The notes under the pieces are model-generated. The model did no database searches. It had not been told where the DNA came from and saw only the letters and a list, made by a program, of their open reading frames with translations. 8,894 nucleotides of DNA, from positions 1-8,894 of the forward strand of contig DOWI01000136.1 of NCBI GenBank assembly GCA_003519645.1. Reading direction: 5' to 3'. The DNA is from Oscillospiraceae bacterium (GTDB lineage Bacteria > Bacillota_A > Clostridia > Oscillospirales > Acutalibacteraceae). Positions 6,737 through 8,894 of the stretch are shown here, one piece after another. Position 1 is the stretch's first letter, and every line of letters starts with the position of its first letter. The translations under genes and the position numbers were made by a program.

Positions 6737-6811
6737 ATGGGAATCGAGACTCATCCCATATACCGGAACCACCAAAGGCATTACCTGAATTCTCTGGAAA
6801 TGCGAATATAA
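6737..6811 (+). CDS. Possible 24-residue small ORF
   Basis: ATG to TAA encodes a peptide beginning MGIETHPIYR, rich in His, Arg and Tyr, without a membrane segment or cysteine. AGGAGA lies six bases upstream, as good as the sites of the real genes. TATGGGA (6736-6742), covering the ATG, can pair with TCCCATA (6754-6760), which could hide the start. It follows the cyclodeaminase-family stop by 29 bases and precedes the terminator. I do not recognise it; a chance ORF or gene remnant is as likely as a real peptide. Confidence 0.22.
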   Translation: MGIETHPIYRNHQRHYLNSLEMRI

Positions 6812-6849
6812 GCAGCCATGAATTGTCATAGAGTCATCACTGAGCAAGG

Positions 6850-6879
6850 GCGCTCTGCTTAACAGCAGGGCGCTTTTTT
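6850..6879 (+). terminator. Strong Rho-independent terminator after the PII-permease-cyclodeaminase operon
   Basis: GCGCTCTGCT (6850-6859) pairs with AGCAGGGCGC (6864-6873) with one G-U pair and a four-base loop, followed by six T. The GC-rich ten-pair stem and T-run make this a textbook terminator. It separates the amidohydrolase gene from the upstream operon, so that gene needs its own promoter between 6880 and 7179. Confidence 0.9.
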
Positions 6880-7002
6880 GTTGCTTCAGCGCATAAAACC
6901 GCAAGTTCATTTAACGCGTGGCTTTGCGTGTATTGAAATTAGTCAGGAAAGTGGGGCAAGATTGGAAATGAAACAGACTTTGATGAAGAAAGGACCTTAA
7001 CT

Positions 7003-7053
7003 ATGGGATTAAAACGGTATGGAAGAAAACGTCTTGTTGGTGTACTTTGCTGA
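7003..7053 (+). CDS. Possible 16-residue basic leader-like ORF
   Basis: ATG to TGA encodes MGLKRYGRKRLVGVLC, preceded by AAAGGA with eight bases of spacing. It has six Arg/Lys residues out of 16 and a hydrophobic end. It ends 126 bases before the amidohydrolase start and lies before the inverted repeat at 7073. It could be a leader peptide or the fragment of a decayed gene; nothing beyond the ribosome binding site supports expression. Confidence 0.18.
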   Translation: MGLKRYGRKRLVGVLC

Positions 7054-7072
7054 AACATCTATGAGAGCAGTA

Positions 7073-7090
7073 TCTGCTATCAATAGCAGA
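7073..7090. repeat. Perfect 18-bp inverted repeat upstream of the amidohydrolase gene
   Basis: TCTGCTAT and ATAGCAGA are exact inverted repeats around a CA. It is followed by AAAA, not T, so it is not a terminator in the + direction. Its position 89 bases before the amidohydrolase start codon and directly before a weak extended -10 suggests a dimeric repressor or activator site. Confidence 0.45.
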
Positions 7091-7093
7091 AAA

Positions 7094-7102
7094 TGATATT
7101 GT
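7094..7102 (+). promoter_or_regulatory. Weak extended -10 candidate for the amidohydrolase gene
   Basis: TGATATTGT has the TG-n-TATnnT pattern, with four of six matches to TATAAT including the key first, second and last positions. No -35 box is visible at 16-18 bases; that position is filled by the inverted repeat at 7073-7090. The leader would be about 70 bases long. This is a proposal based on the need for a promoter after the terminator at 6850-6879. Confidence 0.25.
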
Positions 7103-7179
7103 AAAGATTTGGCCGATCCTGAACATCTGATTTCCATTACAAGATCATATTCTTTGAGAAGAAAAGGAGTGTTTTATTC

Positions 7180-8889
7180 ATGATAACTGCTGATTCTGTT
7201 TTTATGAATGGTATCGTTGTCACAGTTGACCAGAAGAACTCTTTCAAAAAAGCGATTGCTGTAAAAGACGGCAAAATTATTGATGTGGGAGAAAATGAAG
7301 ACATCAAAATCTACATCGGTTCAGAAACAAAAGTGATTGATCTGGGCGGCAGAATGATCCTGCCTGCGGCGCATGATGCTCATTGCCATGGCGTATCGAT
7401 GGGCGGAAATTCTCTGATGGTCAATTTCTCTTATCCGGAGGTCAATACCATTGGAAAAGTTCGTGAACGGCTTGCTGCAGCGGCGAAAAAGCTGCCGAAA
7501 GGCAGCTGGATTCGCGGCTATGGCTTAGATAATGATAATCTTGAAGAATATCGCACTGACCCGAATCGCACGATTAACCATGCTGATTTTGATGATGTCT
7601 GCCCGGATAATCCTGTGAAAATCGCACTTTGGAGTGGCCATGGCGCATTTCTGAATCAGAAAGCGCTTGAAATCTGCTGCATTACTGACGACACGCCGGA
7701 CCCTGTTCCCGGAAGAATCGTTCGCGATGGAAATGGTAAAGCAACTGGCCTGATTATGGAGGGCGGCGGATTGAATCTGGTGGAAAAATTCATTCCGCAG
7801 TTTACTGATGAAGAAATAGAAACCGCAATTCTGAATTTCCAAAAACTTATAAACGCTGAGGGATATACCGGCTATACAGATGCTACTTTAGGTCCGGATA
7901 ACCGCAATTCCGGCATCTCAAGTACGAGAGCTCTGTATGCCTATAAACGTTTGGCAGATCAGGGAAAACTGACTGCCCGTGTATCGCTTGGCTACTATGC
8001 TGGCAATAACGGCGTTCAAACATCCGCAAACGTGGAGCAGACCATCCGTGCATTTCCGTTTGCAGATTACAATAAGAACCCTGATTATATGAAGCTCAAT
8101 TTAATCAAGATTTTTTGCGATGGTGTGCACCTCGGTTATACTGCTTGGATGATGAAAGATTATGTGGATGACCCTGGGAAAAAACATGGCCATTCCTGCT
8201 TCCTTGGTCCGGAAGCCAGCGATGAGGAACAGAAAGCAGAGCTGCAGCGTATCATCAATATAGCTCATTGCAAGGGCTTTCAAATCGCCATTCATGCGAT
8301 TGGTGACCGTGCTGTCAAGACCTGTGTTGACTGTCTGGCGAACGCCATTCAAATGTATCCGCGTGCGGATGCAAGACACTATGTTCTACATGCCGACAGC
8401 CTTGGAGATAACGCCACGGCGGGAAAGGCAGCCAAGTTTGGGATTCTCTATTCTGTTCAGCCGGGTCTGATGGATTATCTGATCGAGCCGTCGACGCCTC
8501 GTGTCGGCGTGGAAAAGGCCGCCCGTATGATGGGCTTAAAGGAATATCTGAATATTGGTGTTATGTGTTGCGGCGGTTCAGATGCAATCAGTGGCGCATA
8601 CCAGAACTGGCGTCAGGCTGTTCAATCTGCAGTAACCAGACGTTCCAAGATCAGCGGAAAGGTTTATCATCCTGAACTGGCCATCAGTGTTATGGATGGC
8701 ATTCGACTGTTTACGATTAATGCAGCTTACCAGGAACACTGCGAAAGAACCAGAGGTTCTATAGAAATTGGCAAGTTTGCAGATTTTCAGGTTTTGGATA
8801 AGGACATATTTAAAGTCAATCCAGAAGAAATTGGCTCCGTTCAAGTTCTAGAAACTTATATGGACGGGAAGCTGATTTATAAAGCGTAA
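7180..8889 (+). CDS. YtcJ-type amidohydrolase (amidohydrolase family 3)
   Basis: This 569-residue protein is a complete metal-dependent amidohydrolase of the usual YtcJ length (520-580). An N-terminal beta-sandwich strand region (MNGIVVTVD...AIAVKDGKIIDVG, 9-37) is followed by the metal-binding HxH in DAHCHG (His68, His70). KIFCDG (310-315) contains the barrel lysine, HAIGDRA (372-378) and HADS (404-407) carry two more metal histidines, and GGSDA (465-469) carries the catalytic Asp468. RGSIEIGKFADFQVLD (525-540) closes the sandwich domain. It has no signal peptide and should be cytosolic. It probably hydrolyses a C-N bond of an N-acyl or cyclic amide, which could release the substrate of the dehydrogenase; this is inference. 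AAAAGGAG lies ten bases before the ATG. It is transcribed apart from the upstream operon because of the intervening terminator. The gene ends five bases before the window edge. Confidence 0.9.
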   Translation: MITADSVFMNGIVVTVDQKNSFKKAIAVKDGKIIDVGENEDIKIYIGSETKVIDLGGRMILPAAHDAHCHGVSMGGNSLMVNFSYPEVNTIGKVRERLAAAAKKLPKGSWIRGYGLDNDNLEEYRTDPNRTINHADFDDVCPDNPVKIALWSGHGAFLNQKALEICCITDDTPDPVPGRIVRDGNGKATGLIMEGGGLNLVEKFIPQFTDEEIETAILNFQKLINAEGYTGYTDATLGPDNRNSGISSTRALYAYKRLADQGKLTARVSLGYYAGNNGVQTSANVEQTIRAFPFADYNKNPDYMKLNLIKIFCDGVHLGYTAWMMKDYVDDPGKKHGHSCFLGPEASDEEQKAELQRIINIAHCKGFQIAIHAIGDRAVKTCVDCLANAIQMYPRADARHYVLHADSLGDNATAGKAAKFGILYSVQPGLMDYLIEPSTPRVGVEKAARMMGLKEYLNIGVMCCGGSDAISGAYQNWRQAVQSAVTRRSKISGKVYHPELAISVMDGIRLFTINAAYQEHCERTRGSIEIGKFADFQVLDKDIFKVNPEEIGSVQVLETYMDGKLIYKA

Positions 8890-8894
8890 CACCA

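Larger units (their letters stand above)
6708..7179. other. 472-base intergenic region between the cyclodeaminase-family and amidohydrolase genes
   Basis: No full-length gene fits here on either strand. The left part (6708-6849) has a 24-codon ORF with a ribosome binding site and a small hairpin over its ATG, ending in the strong terminator at 6850-6879. The right part (6880-7179) has a 16-codon ORF with a ribosome binding site at 7003, a frame from 7019 to 7177 interrupted by one stop at 7094, a perfect inverted repeat at 7073-7090 and a weak extended -10. It may hold a decayed gene, a leader, or an RNA I do not recognise. Confidence 0.6.

Noticed and set aside
7019..7096. 25-codon ORF whose start resembles a flavodoxin first strand (LLVYFAET)
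   Set aside because: There is no ribosome binding site, the phosphate-loop residues of flavodoxin do not follow, and it stops after 25 codons. Kept only as part of the gap finding.

Overview
The window looks like part of a catabolic gene cluster from a low-to-moderate GC anaerobic Firmicute, most likely a clostridial lineage. This rests on strong AAAGGAG-type ribosome binding sites, A/T-rich promoters, U-tailed hairpin terminators, an iron-sulfur-rich oxidoreductase and the family make-up of the genes. It is an inference, since no taxonomic marker is present. All seven recognisable genes lie on the + strand. There is no RNA gene, insertion sequence or CRISPR array that I can see.

Region 1 (1-2603) holds three overlapping, translationally coupled genes. 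They encode a multi-subunit flavin/iron-sulfur dehydrogenase of the opine oxidase / hydrogen cyanide synthase / D-hydroxyproline dehydrogenase type. The first is an FAD/NAD(P)-type oxidoreductase cut by the left edge, with a C-terminal two-[4Fe-4S] ferredoxin domain. The second is a small BFD-like [2Fe-2S] protein, and the third a DAO-family FAD amine/amino acid dehydrogenase.

Region 2 (2604-3696) holds an AraC-family regulator with its own extended -10 promoter candidate and a strong terminator.

Region 3 (3725-6707) holds a tightly packed set: a divergent PII-type signalling protein without the usual T-loop tyrosine, a 12-TM APC-superfamily amino acid/amine permease, and an ornithine cyclodeaminase/mu-crystallin family protein. 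A strong terminator follows at 6850-6879.

Region 4 (6708-7179) is a 472-base gap with the terminator, two tiny ORFs that have Shine-Dalgarno sequences, and a perfect 18-bp inverted repeat beside a weak extended -10. Region 5 (7180-8889) is a complete YtcJ-type amidohydrolase.

Taken together, the inferred job is uptake (APC permease, possibly gated by its own PII protein) and oxidative breakdown of an N-substituted or cyclic amino acid or amine. The DAO/BFD/ferredoxin complex would dehydrogenate the substrate. The cyclodeaminase-family enzyme would act on the amino acid or cyclic imine released, and the amidohydrolase could free the substrate from an amide. The AraC protein would sense the substrate. 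The pairing of an Oox-like oxidase with an ornithine cyclodeaminase-family protein recalls Agrobacterium opine catabolism (ooxA/ooxB/ocd), but the substrate here cannot be read from the sequence.
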